64,000 nucleotides of DNA from Gonatopus flavifemur (Eukaryota > Arthropoda > Insecta > Hymenoptera > Dryinidae): contig JAFFJZ010000007.1 of assembly GCA_018340375.1 (NCBI GenBank), positions 20,434,001-20,498,000 of the forward strand, read 5' to 3'. Position numbers and translations under genes: made by a program. Below are positions 21,692-32,072 of this stretch, piece by piece. Position 1 is the stretch's first letter; each line of letters starts with the position of its first letter. The notes below the pieces were generated by a model, which was not told the DNA's origin, did no database searches, and saw nothing but the letters and a program-made list of their open reading frames with translations.

Positions 21692-23230
21692 GACAGATTC
21701 GGGAAGTTTACCAAAGAATGGACAATTGAATGGAATGGGGGTAGAGAGGAAATGGAATTTGGGGAAGAGAGTTTCATTAAAAAGTATGAAAAGTTGACTG
21801 AAGTAACTTATGGGGTTATACATAGGTTATCAGGTAGGAATGAGGAAATGAGAGTAGAGGAGGTTAAAGGAAGAAGAAGAAAAGGTAGACACGTCAAATG
21901 GAAAAATAAAACAAAAGTAGAGTGGTGGGATTTAGACTGCCAAAAAGCTGTAGAGCAAAGGAAAGTGGCTTTAAAAACTATAAAAAAGACAGATCGCTAA
22001 AGAAGGATATAGGAAAGAAAAAATGTGTTGCAAAAGTGAAAAAGTTGTTTGAACAAAAAAGCAGGGAGAGTTATAAAAAATTTGTAGGTTCGTTGAATAA
22101 AAACAGTAACATGAAATATGTATGGAAAAAAGCAAAAATGTCTAAAAACGCCGCGCTGGAGGTGGACTGAAAGGATAGAGATGTAGGTAAAAAGAGGAGG
22201 AGATTAAAAAGGCAATAGGTAAGTTATCAGTCGGTTGGGTGGAAAATGATGAGATAGAGAGATTGGTAGAAGAGATTGAAAGCATAGGAGTAAAGGATAG
22301 TTGGGAGAAAGAATTTAGTATGACCAAATTGAATAAGGCGATTAGAAGAGGTAGAGGAAAGGCAGCCCCAGGGGTAGATGGAATAGGCAACAAAATCATC
22401 AAGTCTTTTCCAGATTTTATTAAATGGGATTTATTAAGGATTTTTAATGGATTTTGGAAGACGGGTGTAATGCTAAAAGAATGGGAGAAGGGACAAGTTT
22501 TCTGTATTGATAAAACAAATGGAGGGGTCAGACCAATTACCTCAAGGTCTTGCTTAGCTCAAGTCTTAGACAGAATGATTAATGATGGATTAATTTGGTG
22601 GTTGGAAAAAAATGGGAAATTCGAAGAATCACAAAATGGATTTAGAAAGAGTAGATCCTGTATGGACAGTATTATATTGTTGAGTACAGATATAGAATTA
22701 GGTTTTGTTAAAGATCGAAGTACGCTAACAGCATTTATCGATATTGAAGATTACGGTGAAGAAATAATGAGGAATCTTGTGAAGGGAGTTCCGCAAGGGG
22801 GCATTTCAAGTCCAGTATTGTATAATATCTACACGACTGGAGTTTAAGGGTTGAAGGATGGAGTCAAAGACTATGCAGATGATGTTGTAATATATAGAAG
22901 AGATAAAGATATTGAACATAATATTAAGAAAATTGAAGAAGCGCTCGAAATAGTTAATAAGAGGTTAGCAGATTTAGGATTGAAGATGTCAACGAAGAAA
23001 ACGGAGTTGATGTTTTTTGAGAGAGAAGGGGAGAGAAAGGTAAAAAAGATTGAGGTAGTAGGAAATGAAATTAAAATAAATAAGGAAGCAAAATTTCTAG
23101 GGATAATTTAAGATTCGAACTTAAATTTCAGAGAACAGGCAAAGGAGGTGAGAAAAAAGGGATTTAAAAGATGTAATTTGTCAAAATACATGGGGGGTAT
23201 TAGGGGGGACCGGGATATACAAAGGTAAGA
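21692..23230 (+). pseudogene. Non-LTR retrotransposon ORF2, reverse transcriptase part
   Basis: The reading starts in the linker after the (missing) endonuclease, QDRFGKFTKEWTIEW-like, with a frameshift near 21970 and stops near 22170. The RT domain follows: APGVDGIGNKIIKSFPDF, GQVFCIDK, GVRPITSRSCLAQVLDRMI, SQNGFRKSRSCMDSII, then FIDIE, VPQGGISSPVLYNIYT, and after a TAA the catalytic YADDVVIY at 22872. The segment normally between FIDIE and the PQGG motif is deleted, removing one catalytic aspartate region. The 3' end is lost at about 23230, where the gypsy LTR starts. Same strand and style as the ORF1 pieces upstream, hence the same element. Confidence 0.8.
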
Positions 23231-24164
23231 TCTGTATGATGGATTATTCATGAAATGCATGATTCCTTTACAGGCAAAAGCATAGCAGATGTACCATAAT
23301 CCCTGACGGACAGTTTGGTACTGTTGGTTCTGTCATGATCTTTAGTCAAGTTTTATGTTAGAAAGATATTTATCACAGATTGATAATAGATTCATATACA
23401 TTTTTGAATCCATGGTAGGACGTCTTATATCAATCAAATATAATGGCAGACTGGCTACCGCGAGACTGGTAGAGTCATGTGTCAACCTCCAAACACCAGA
23501 GGGCAATAATATATATTTCTATATATGGGGCATTCCACGTCAGATCGGCCGAAAAAAACGTGACATGTTTCCGATTTGGACCAAATTTGGTGGGGTCAAA
23601 GAGGTGCTTGAACAAAGACAAACCCCCAAATATTAGCCTTTTTCATACAGTTGTATGGATTTTACAGTACAAACAAACAAAAATCACATTTTTATTCATT
23701 TTCTATTACCTCAGCAGGGAGATGAAATAAGATTCTGGAAAAACTCACACATCTGCTCAACTAGATTCTCTTTTTGGGGAAATTTTTGAAAAATGTTTTT
23801 TCCCAAAATTTTTCGAAAAAAAATTATTTGCCTCAAAAAAGTGAATTTATCTCGAAAGGCCCGGTCTTCGATTTTTTTGAAAAGAATATATGTTGTAGCT
23901 GCAGTCTTCGCGAACATTTTCCATGTTTGAAATTCAAGGAGCCTTCAAAATTGTGGAAGTTATGAACGTTTTAGTGAACGGCTCGCGTTATGGCATGAGT
24001 TTGCGCGAGACTCAAATTTCACAGTGCGAGAAAATTATACAATTTTTGGCTTGGTTGTCGATGATCATTTTGCACTCATTTTTTCTCAGTTTGTTATTGT
24101 GTAAATGATTATTTAAGGATATCCCAATAGAATTTTATAACTACCAAGTACGTTCTTGACACAA

Positions 24165-24685
24165 ATGTGAGTTGCAATAAAGAAATCTTTTCTGGGTTTT
24201 TTCTTTAAAGCCATCACTATTCTTAATCAAGACATGATATGTCATTCCTGGGAGTTCTCTTGAGTTTTGCTCACATAGATGAAACTGCTTTATTGCAGCG
24301 ATCGTTTCATTTGGGAGTCCTTTTCTGGTTTGTGCGTCAGGCACAGAAACTACTCCCTTTTCATCTCTCAATTTTATCGCTTGATTCACCATGTATTTAG
24401 AGCAATTAAATCGTTTTATTATATCAGTAGATTTGAACAAAGATGGCAAAGATGTTGAAATTCGGAACTTATCGTCTCTGAAAACGTCACAGTTTATTTC
24501 ATCAATCAAATTATCGAATCACAAGTGGCCGTACGTACATAATTAAGGGAAGTATTGGGATTCGATACATCTCCATTTCATGTAATTATCGTTCAACAAT
24601 ATTTGAAGTTTTCAACTTTGAAATATTACCGGGATGTATTTTCGGCCTGGAACTTTTCTTGGTACGTGGTCATGACTTCTTCGTG
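24165..24685 (-). repeat. Inverted partial duplicate of the transposase gene
   Basis: Read on the minus strand, this reproduces 25990-26508: DDKFRISTSLPSLF, then DIIKRFNCSKYMVNQAIKL and GLPNETIAAIKQFHLCEQN. It even keeps the intron between the exons. It preserves the frame where the main copy has a frameshift (about 26240). It lies directly inside the left TIR, so the left arm is effectively lengthened. Confidence 0.8.
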
Positions 24686-24755
24686 CATTCAAAATGTTCC
24701 ACTCGGCTGCGATGCGATCAACTTCAGTTTATTTAGATAAATGTCAACTTGTATT

Positions 24756-24962
24756 CAGTGATGCCAGATTCGAGATCGAGACCGTCCTTACTCCATTGAC
24801 CGCTTCCCCTTCCTCCCACCATGCGGAATATGTCAGGTGAGCGAGAGAGTAATAGTCACTCTTTCCCTGTCGCTCACCCGACGTATTCCGCATGGTGGGA
24901 GAAAGGGGAAGCGGTCGATGGAGAGGGTAATAGCGGTCTCGGTCTCGAATCTGGCATCACTG
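24756..24962. mobile_element. 207-bp hAT MITE with exact 8-bp TSD
   Basis: CAGTGATGCCAGATTCGAG at the left is perfectly inverted at the right, and the CGACCGCTTCCCC-type arms continue for about 70 bp. CTTGTATT is duplicated at 24748-24755 and 24963-24970. CAGTGNTGCC ends are typical of hAT elements. Confidence 0.93.
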
Positions 24963-25158
24963 CTTGTATTCGGCTGATTTCAATTGTTGTTACGCGCTAT
25001 TCATATGTCGATGCGACTGAGGTTATTCTATTTAAATCACAATCGATTTGTTCCCGGCTGATGTTTGTTCTTGTTCAAAAGTTGTGTGGAAACCTTTGAA
25101 TTTTCATAGCGGATTTTCGTTTAGTATTCAAATTATTCGACTTTACTTATGAAACGAC

Positions 25159-27946
25159 ATGAGTCCGCCAAAGAAAAAGCTTTGCTGGAATCCATTCGGA
25201 ACCTGCAGTGGCCGTAAGTTCTCGTATATCAGTAGTCTTTTTCTACGCGTTCAACTTTCCAATTGTTGAGTGACGCTCTTTTGCATTATTGACGTAGCAC
25301 TTTTTAGCTCGCTCCACTATTGTTGTGATCTCTTTCCTTTTTTGTAGGTAGTGTAAAAGACTCGAGAAGATTATCGGAAGAAAATTAACAGAAATTTGAA
25401 TCAGTACCTGATAATGCAGTAGTTTGCACCAGGTGTAGGATGAAAATTAATGGGGTCCGACCAGAACAAGCCCCCCAATCACACTTAGAATTATGCTCGT
25501 CGGACAACGACGATGAAACAGAAGAATTCACAGAACAGAGTCTACGTAAACAAAAACTCAATACTGCACTTGCTGCTCTAGATGAGAGCCGAATTGACGA
25601 TAGCAAGAATGTACATGCATTACATTTTTGATTCCATTGAAAAACTTTTCTTATACACGGGGAGATTTATATGATTAATGTAACTAAAAGGTCTTGACCA
25701 AATATTCTTAGAGGAATGAATCAACTCCGAGTTTTTGATTGAATCAATCAAATTTTCAGTAGATCCCATTAAGAATGTTCAGTTGAGACGTTCCAGTTAC
25801 AGTAACTATATAAATTTCTCTCAGTATAATCATTACTATCTATTAATAATTTCTTCATCTCGATAGACTTTTTAAAAAAAAATATGTGACTGAAAAAGTA
25901 GAATCTGCACAAGCAACCATCAAGCGAAAATTCGAAGAAATCACAACTGTGAAAATTGCTATCGACAATGACGATAAAGTGAAAGCTTACGAAGAAGTCA
26001 TGACCACGTACCAAGAAAAGTTCCAGGCCGAAAATACATCCCGGTAATATTTCAAAGTTGAAAACTTCAAATATTGTTGAACGATAATTACATGAAATGG
26101 AGATGTATCGAATCCCAATACTTTCCTCAATTATGTACGTACGGCCACTTGTGATTCGGTAGTTTGATTAATGAAATAAACTGTGACTATTTCAGAGACG
26201 ATAAGTTCCGAACTTCAACATCTTTGCCATTTTCTTTTCATAGTCACTGATATAACCAAACGATTTAACTGCGCTAAATACATGGCCAATCAAGCGATAA
26301 AATTAAGAAATGAAAAGGGAGTGCCTTCTGCGCCTGACGCACAAATCGGAAAAGGACTCCCAGATGAAACGATCGCTGCAATAAAGCAGTTTTATCTATG
26401 TGAGCAAAACTCAAGAGAACTTCCAGGAATGAAAGATCATGTCTTGATTAAAAATAGTGATAGCTTCAAAGGAAAAACCCAGAAAAGACTTCTTTATTGC
26501 AACTTACAAGAATTATACCGGTGCTTCAAATTTGAGTTTCCGGATTTGCAAGTTGGATTTTCCAAATTTGCTGAGCTTCGGCCAACCGAATGCATTTTGG
26601 CAGGGGCTAGTGGAACTAACACTGTATGCGTTTGCATTATCCATAAAAATATTCAAGTGATGATCGAAGGTAAATTATACATACTTTTAAACAGCGGGAA
26701 CTTTGAATGACTTCTAAGCAACATTCTACTAACAAATTCATTTTCAGGTTGCAAATTGAGTCAATTGACTGGAACTTGGGACATTCCTATTCATAGGGGA
26801 AACGCATACAAATTGCTCCTTCAATACTTGTTGTGTTCAGTACCAAGTAGTGAATGTTACGAAGGCCAATGCAAATCGTGCCCGGACAAAAATATTTCAT
26901 GCGATAAATTGATTGAAACTTTCGATAATGCAGGAATTGATAAGATTACTCACAAACAATGGATTTCCACCGATAGGTAACTTTTTTCTCACATTGAAAC
27001 GGAGTTATTAATTCTTGTCATGACGTATCTCAATTATTATAATTTGAATCTAGATCCACTTTGAAAATTATAACTGACAGTAAGGAATAATTTATTTCGT
27101 CGCTCGTGGAGAAATTGACGAAATTGAAATTACATTATCTCGTTGCTACAGAACAATCTCAGCATTTCAAAAATATTAAAGAAAATTTACAACCAGGCGA
27201 AATTGTGGTGACGCTTGATTTTTCAGAAAACTTCGCATTTGTGGTACAAGAAGCCGTTCAAGGGTTTCATTGGAATAATAATCAAGCGACAGTTCACCCA
27301 TTCGTCAAATACTATCATGATATTTCAACCAATAAAATCGAGCATCTACCCTACGTTGGGATATCGGATTGTCTTTAACATGATACTATGGCTGTGTTCA
27401 TGTTCCAGAAAAAAATGATCCAGTTTCTGAAAGAAAAGTTTGCAGTTGTTAAAAAAATTATCTATTTTTCCGACGGTGCACCACAGCAGTATAAAAATAA
27501 GAAAAATTTTTGCAATCTAAGTCACCATGAAAAAGATTTTGAAGTAGAAGCAGAGTGGAACTTTTTCGCTACTGCACGGAAAGAACTCTGAAGCTACCGT
27601 AGTATGTGAGCCCGTCGCACTATAGTAGCTTGGCTGCCCACATACGAGCGTAGTGCCGCTGTGTACCAAAGTTGATTCGACAGTCAACCAATGTGGTATG
27701 ACGAAGCGCCGAACTGAATTTGCTCCTGAGCCATACCATCGTGTATTACACGGGAGCAAATTCGGTTCGGCGCTTCGTCATACCACATTGGCTGACTGTC
27801 GAATCAACTTTGGTAAGACTAGGCATGAAAAGTGCAAAACAGTGAAAGGAACACTTTCGTTCCAACACGCATCCCCGATCCGTGAAAATGTTGTTGCATT
27901 CAAGACTACTTCGAATGATGTAAAATCAACAATAAAGAAATTGTAA
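25159..27946 (+). pseudogene. Intron-containing transposase of the 23527-28593 element
   Basis: Exons inferred from consensus splice sites: 25159-25213 (MSPPKKKLCWNPFGTCSG, donor GTAAGT), 25346-25620 (CTRC zinc-like motif, acidic stretch), about 25895-26046 (donor GTAATA), 26195-26668, 26750-26976, 27054-27595 and a C-terminal piece 27826-27946. Catalytic-looking acidic blocks are TLDFSENFAF, IIYFSDGAPQQYKN and EAEWNFFAT, consistent with a D-D-E RNase H fold. A family block FSKFAELRPTECILAGASG and the Cys-rich CYEGQCKSCPDKNISC are present. Defects: in-frame TAA near 25387 and 27087, a frameshift at about 26240, a stop near 27366, and a hairpin inserted before the last exon. Proteins of this family are common in arthropod and cnidarian genomes, usually annotated as uncharacterised. 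Confidence 0.75.
27665..27814. repeat. 150-bp hairpin inserted in the transposase C-terminus
   Basis: ACCAAAGTTGATTCGACAG at the left is inverted at the right. Arms of about 62 bp (including GTATGACGAAGCGCCGAA) enclose a short loop. The conserved HGKG-type transposase block expected here is absent, so the insertion coincides with a deletion. Confidence 0.75.
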
Positions 27947-28806
27947 CTTCAACATTTGTGTAAATAACGTATTTGGTGGTTATAAAATTTTATTGGTATA
28001 TCCTCAAATAATAATTTACACAATAACAAACTGAGAAAAAATGAGTGCAAAATGATTATCGACAACCAAGCCAAAAATTATATAATTTCCTCGCACTGTG
28101 AAATTTCAGTCTTGCGCAAAATCATGCCATAACGCGAGTTGCTTCACTAAAACGTTCATAACTTCCACAATTTTGAAGGCGCCTTGAATTTCAAAAATGG
28201 AAAATGTTCGTGAAGAATGCAGCTACAACATATATTTTGTTCAAAAATATCGAAGACCGGGCCTTTCGAGATAAACTGACTTCTTTGAGAAAAATAATTT
28301 TTTTCCAAGGAATTTTGGGAACCAACATTTTTCAAAAATTTCCCCGAAAAGAGAATCTAGTTGAGCAGATGTGTGGATTTTTCCAGAATTTTATTTCATC
28401 TCCCTGTTGAGATAATTTAAAATGAATAAAAATGTGATTTTTTTCGTTTGTACTGTAAAATCCATAAAACTGCATGAAAAAGGCTAATATTTGGGTTTTT
28501 GTCTTTGTTCGAGCACCTCTTCCACCCCACCAAATTTGGTATAAATCGGAAACATGTCACTTTTTTTTCGGCCGATCTGACATGGAATGCCCCATATATT
28601 CATAATCATCACATCCCCCTTGTTTTATAAGTACGATCATTTTCATATGATAATAATCCTCAAACTGTATAACAACATATACATTTATGTTACATAATCT
28701 TTCAAATAACCTGGAGGTCTTATAAGTCTACCAGACCTTGTAACATTCCCTGATGTAGATGGTTGCGCATCATTTTCAACCATATCGTTTTGATTAACAT
28801 TCACAT

Positions 28807-29013
28807 CTACATCCTTTTCACAAATATCCTTTCCTTTTTTATAATAGGATTATTCTGACTATAATGTATATGTTTTTTATTACGTTCTATAACTTTATCG
28901 TTGTTCACTGCTAACTCATAAGACCTCGGCCTTTTACAATTATCAAGAACAATAGCAGGTTCTAACGACTCCCTATTGTTGTTCAACAGTTTAACTGTCC
29001 TATTAACACCCAA
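28807..29013 (-). pseudogene. Ty3/gypsy-type Pol C-terminal fragment
   Basis: Read on the minus strand, it has a KRPRSYEL block followed by a VIERNKKHIH block. This is the PRSY...RRNRRH pattern found at the extreme C-terminus of many Ty3/gypsy polyproteins, after integrase. It lies just upstream of the polypurine tract and LTR start, the position expected. The 5' continuation is broken by the insertion at 29009, and integrase itself was not found. Confidence 0.5.
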
Positions 29014-30194
29014 TCAAACAAAAAGACATCTTTTAGATATCTAAAAGATATCTCGCAATTTTAAAAGATGCCTTGCAAGAAGGTCTCGAAGATGTCTTTT
29101 AGAAATCTAAAAGATGTCTTACGCGACTGATTTCGACAAGTTTAAGATATCTCAAAAACATCTTGCGGAAGATATACTTTAGACGTATTCAATCAAGTCT
29201 TAAAAATGTCCTGCAGAATTCATAAAAATATCTTGGAAAAATCTTGAATCGTGCATAAAAAAAATTCTGCCCTCTTTTCCTTCTTCTTCCTCCTTTCTTT
29301 CCTTTTGATCCCTCCTCTCAGTCCTACAAATTTTACTTCATTCCGGATTTTTGGGGTTGCGGGATTCGAATCCGGACATTTCACGACGTACCCACGCTTC
29401 GATGACCTGAGCCATACGGACAATTTGATGACGGTGCTCATAATTGTCAATATGACATAATGAGATATAATGTCAGCGATGTATATTTTCAGAGTGAAAG
29501 TGATCGTTTGAATAAGGTGTTTATGACATATACAAATATAAGGTAAGTTGACTGTGCTTAAAACTTGAACAGCTTAATGAATTTGGTGAAATATATTGAA
29601 GTACATGATCCAGTGATCGTTAGTGCCTGATGAATATCATAGATACCTTCAAATAATTCTTTTCTCACTGTTATTGAAAAACAACTTATCAGTGAATGTG
29701 AATGAGAATTTGATAAAATCACCGTACACAAAGGCCGTACATAAAACTCAGCGTAAAAAGTTCGATAATTCGCAAAATATTGTGACTCGGAGATTCGTTA
29801 GTTTCAGTGTTAGCACTGCGGGGTTACAAAATCGGACTTTTCACAGAATTTGTTAGTATTTACATGGATTATTCAAACTTTTAATTTATGAACGAATTCA
29901 CCTTTTTTGCAATTTGATTGTGAACAAAGACATTTGAAGTGTTATCCATATGCACTCATAACCTCAAAACTGCTGATCTTAGAGATACATTTGGTAAAAC
30001 ATTTTAAACATATCTCTTGAAAGACATCTTCAAGACATATCGAAAAGATGTCCTTTGGATATCTTTTCGATATGTCTTCCAGATCTTGAAGATATCTTTC
30101 AAAAGATATCTTCAAGATGTCTTTTTGATATGTCTTGTAAATGTCTTTCAAAAGATATCTTCAAGATATCTTGGAGATGTTTATGTTTATTGGG
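29009..30194. mobile_element. Palindromic-array element, CCC-terminus class, AAGATATCTT core, with tRNA-like segment
   Basis: The left end CCCAATCAAACA and the right end read inward, CCCAATAAACA, match with one extra base. CA flanks both sides (29007-29008 and 30195-30196). Runs of AAAGATGTCTTTTAGA/AAGATATCTT units fill 29020-29235 and 30000-30180. A tRNA-like segment (29350-29420, minus) lies between. It is the same architecture as 15995-17475 at lower similarity. Confidence 0.7.
29350..29420 (-). ncRNA. tRNA-like segment (pol III A/B boxes)
   Basis: On the minus strand TGGCTCAGGTCATCG (A-box-like) is followed 27 bp later by GGATTCGAATCCCGC (B-box-like with one mismatch and its stem). About 75% similar by eye to 17037-17105, including the flank upstream. 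It lacks a complete cloverleaf. Confidence 0.55.
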
Positions 30195-30741
30195 CAGTTG
30201 TTGGAGTCAATTTCCGGAATAGCCTTCAATGCGCGTAGCGATTCACGTTTAATGTCTTCAATTGACTCGAAACGGTTTCCCCGGAGCGATCGTTTGAGTT
30301 TACTGAAGAGCCAGAAGTCACACGGAGCTTAATCAGGCGAATACGGTGGTTGTGGCATGATATTGGTTGAAAATTTGGCGGAAAACTCACGAAGAATTGA
30401 TGAGTGATTTTGGAACCAATCGTGCTTTCACTTTTCTTAGGCCCAAATGATCTTTCAAAATAGTCTTCACTGATCCTTCCGATATTCCAACGATGCCAGT
30501 AAGGTCTCTGACTGTTAATCGTCGATTCTCAATGTTCACTTGCTCGTGACGAACAATTATCACCGAAGGCCTTTTGCAACATTCTGAACGTTTCGGCACC
30601 AGAAATTTGATTTCGCACACAAAATTTAATGGAACTTCTTTGTTGAATGATTTCACTCATTGTAAAAATCGCCGAATGCACTTTTTGTACTTCAGAAAGA
30701 CAAGCGTATACTAAACACTCATGATTATTTTGATGTGACAT
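30195..30741 (-). pseudogene. Mariner transposase remnant with the catalytic core deleted
   Basis: On the minus strand, 30730-30530 gives a mariner N-terminal helix-turn-helix region (MSEIIQQRSSIKF, AETFRMLQKAFGD), then ENRRLTVRDLTGIVGISEGS and DHLGLRKVKARLVPKSL. The reading then jumps to the C-terminal SPD*APCDFWLF signature (30345-30325) and a C-terminal tail. The first catalytic Asp region is missing, along with about 30 aa between the two HTH domains. Ends not identified. Confidence 0.75.
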
Positions 30742-30763
30742 TTGGCACAGATGTCACTGAAAG

Positions 30764-32044
30764 TCATACTAACCTAAAAAAAAAATATTCCGACGAATGG
30801 TTTTTCGCGCGAAATTTAAATTCAAAAGTCTTGCTATTTTCCGCCCACAGTAGTACATATTCTTCGATTTCTTCATTGATTTCATGTTCTGGAATTGACT
30901 TATTATTTTTTATGAACGCCCTAGGCAGTGCATCAGCTGAAAGTGAGTTCTTACCTGGAACATATTTTACAATCAAATCATACTTTTGTATGTTTAAACG
31001 AAAACTATTTATACGAGCAGGTATTTGATCAATGCATTTTTCGAAAATGAACTCTAAAGGTTTATGATTCGTTTGAATCGTAACAGTTTTACCAATTATA
31101 TATTAGTGGAACCTTGTGCAAGCAAACACTATCGCAAGAGTTTCTTTATCTATTTGAGCATATCTACGCTTTGAATCAGACAAAGATCTACTTACATATG
31201 CGACAGGCGAGTTTTCTTGAAGCAACTGCTCCTAATTCATTATGTAATGCATCAGCGCCTAATGTAATATCTTCATTTATATCCAAGAATTTCAACACTG
31301 GGGCTCTAGTCAATATAATTTTCAATTTATCAAATGCTTCTTTTGCATCATAAGTCCAATTCCATATAACATTTTTTTTCCATCAGATTTCTTAATACAG
31401 ATGTATTTTCAGATAAATTGGGAATAAATTCACTAATGTATGTTATACCAAGAAGAGTTTCTAATTCTTTTTGATTTTTTGGTTCATCCATTCCCAGTAT
31501 GGTTTGGATTTTTGATTCGTCTACCTGTATCCCCTTATCTGAAAATATATGTCCCATAAATTCAACATCATTTTTGCTAAATTGCCTTTTTTTTCAAATT
31601 GAATTTCATATTCCTTCCTTTAGCAATTTGTGAAACTTTTGGCAATCTCGTATTATGCTCATTTCCGTCTTTTCCAAAAACAATTATATCATCTATATAC
31701 ACTTTAACACCTTCAATATTACCATAAATTTCATTGAAACATTTTCGGAATATTTCCGATGCCGATTTTATACCATATGGCATTCTTAAAAATTTGTGCT
31801 TTCCAAAAGGTGTTGCAACTGTAACCAGATCCGAACTAGCACTTGTCAATTTTATTTGCTAAAACGCACTATTAGCATCTAATGTACTGAAAACTTTTGC
31901 GTTTGCCATATCTGCAGAAATTCCCTCAAAAGTTGGAGTTGTGACGTTTCGTAACAATCGGATTGCGTTGATAATTTTAATTATCGTTAATTGCCCAACT
32001 CGGTGTTTTTTGTCGCTGAAGTTTGCCATGAGAAGTGTACACAC
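30764..32044 (-). pseudogene. Ty3/gypsy-type pol: reverse transcriptase and RNase H fragments
   Basis: Minus strand, with several frameshifts. AKVFSTLDANSAF starts the RT. It continues with FGKHKFLRMPYGIKSASEIF and the catalytic VYIDDIIVFG (near 31689-31700), then MGHIFSDKGIQVDESKI in the connection region. An RNase H remnant follows, and KYVPGKNSLSADALPRA closes the domain. The order and motifs are those of Ty3/gypsy retroelements. It is not competent: stops at about 31577 and 31860, and no protease or integrase found. Upstream continuation is cut by the 32073 insertion. Confidence 0.8.
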
Positions 32045-32072
32045 AATGGATGAGCGGTAGGAGCCCTAAAGT

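Larger units (their letters stand above)
23527..28593 (+). mobile_element. 5.07-kb DNA transposon, GGGGCATTCC ends, long TIRs, ATATAT TSD
   Basis: The ends GGGGCATTCCACGTCAGATC and its near-perfect inverse continue as TIRs of about 630 bp (23527-24155 and 27968-28593). ATATAT flanks both sides (23521-23526 and 28594-28599), giving a 6-bp (less likely 4- or 2-bp) TSD. The interior has a spliced transposase (25159-27946), an inverted duplicate of part of it (24165-24685), a hAT MITE and a hairpin. A 6-bp TSD would fit superfamilies such as IS3EU or Dada. I cannot assign it from sequence alone. Confidence 0.8.
23236..28613 (-). repeat. Split 3' LTR of a Ty3/gypsy-type element
   Basis: On the minus strand a polypurine tract AAAACAAGGGGGA (28614-28626) is followed by TGTGATGATTATG, a typical LTR start (28613). 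After 14 bp the sequence is interrupted by the 23527-28593 transposon. It resumes at 23526 with about 230-290 bp that have no other explanation. The LTR end is uncertain (a TGTACC.. edge lies at 23290 on the plus strand). The second LTR was not found. Confidence 0.45.
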
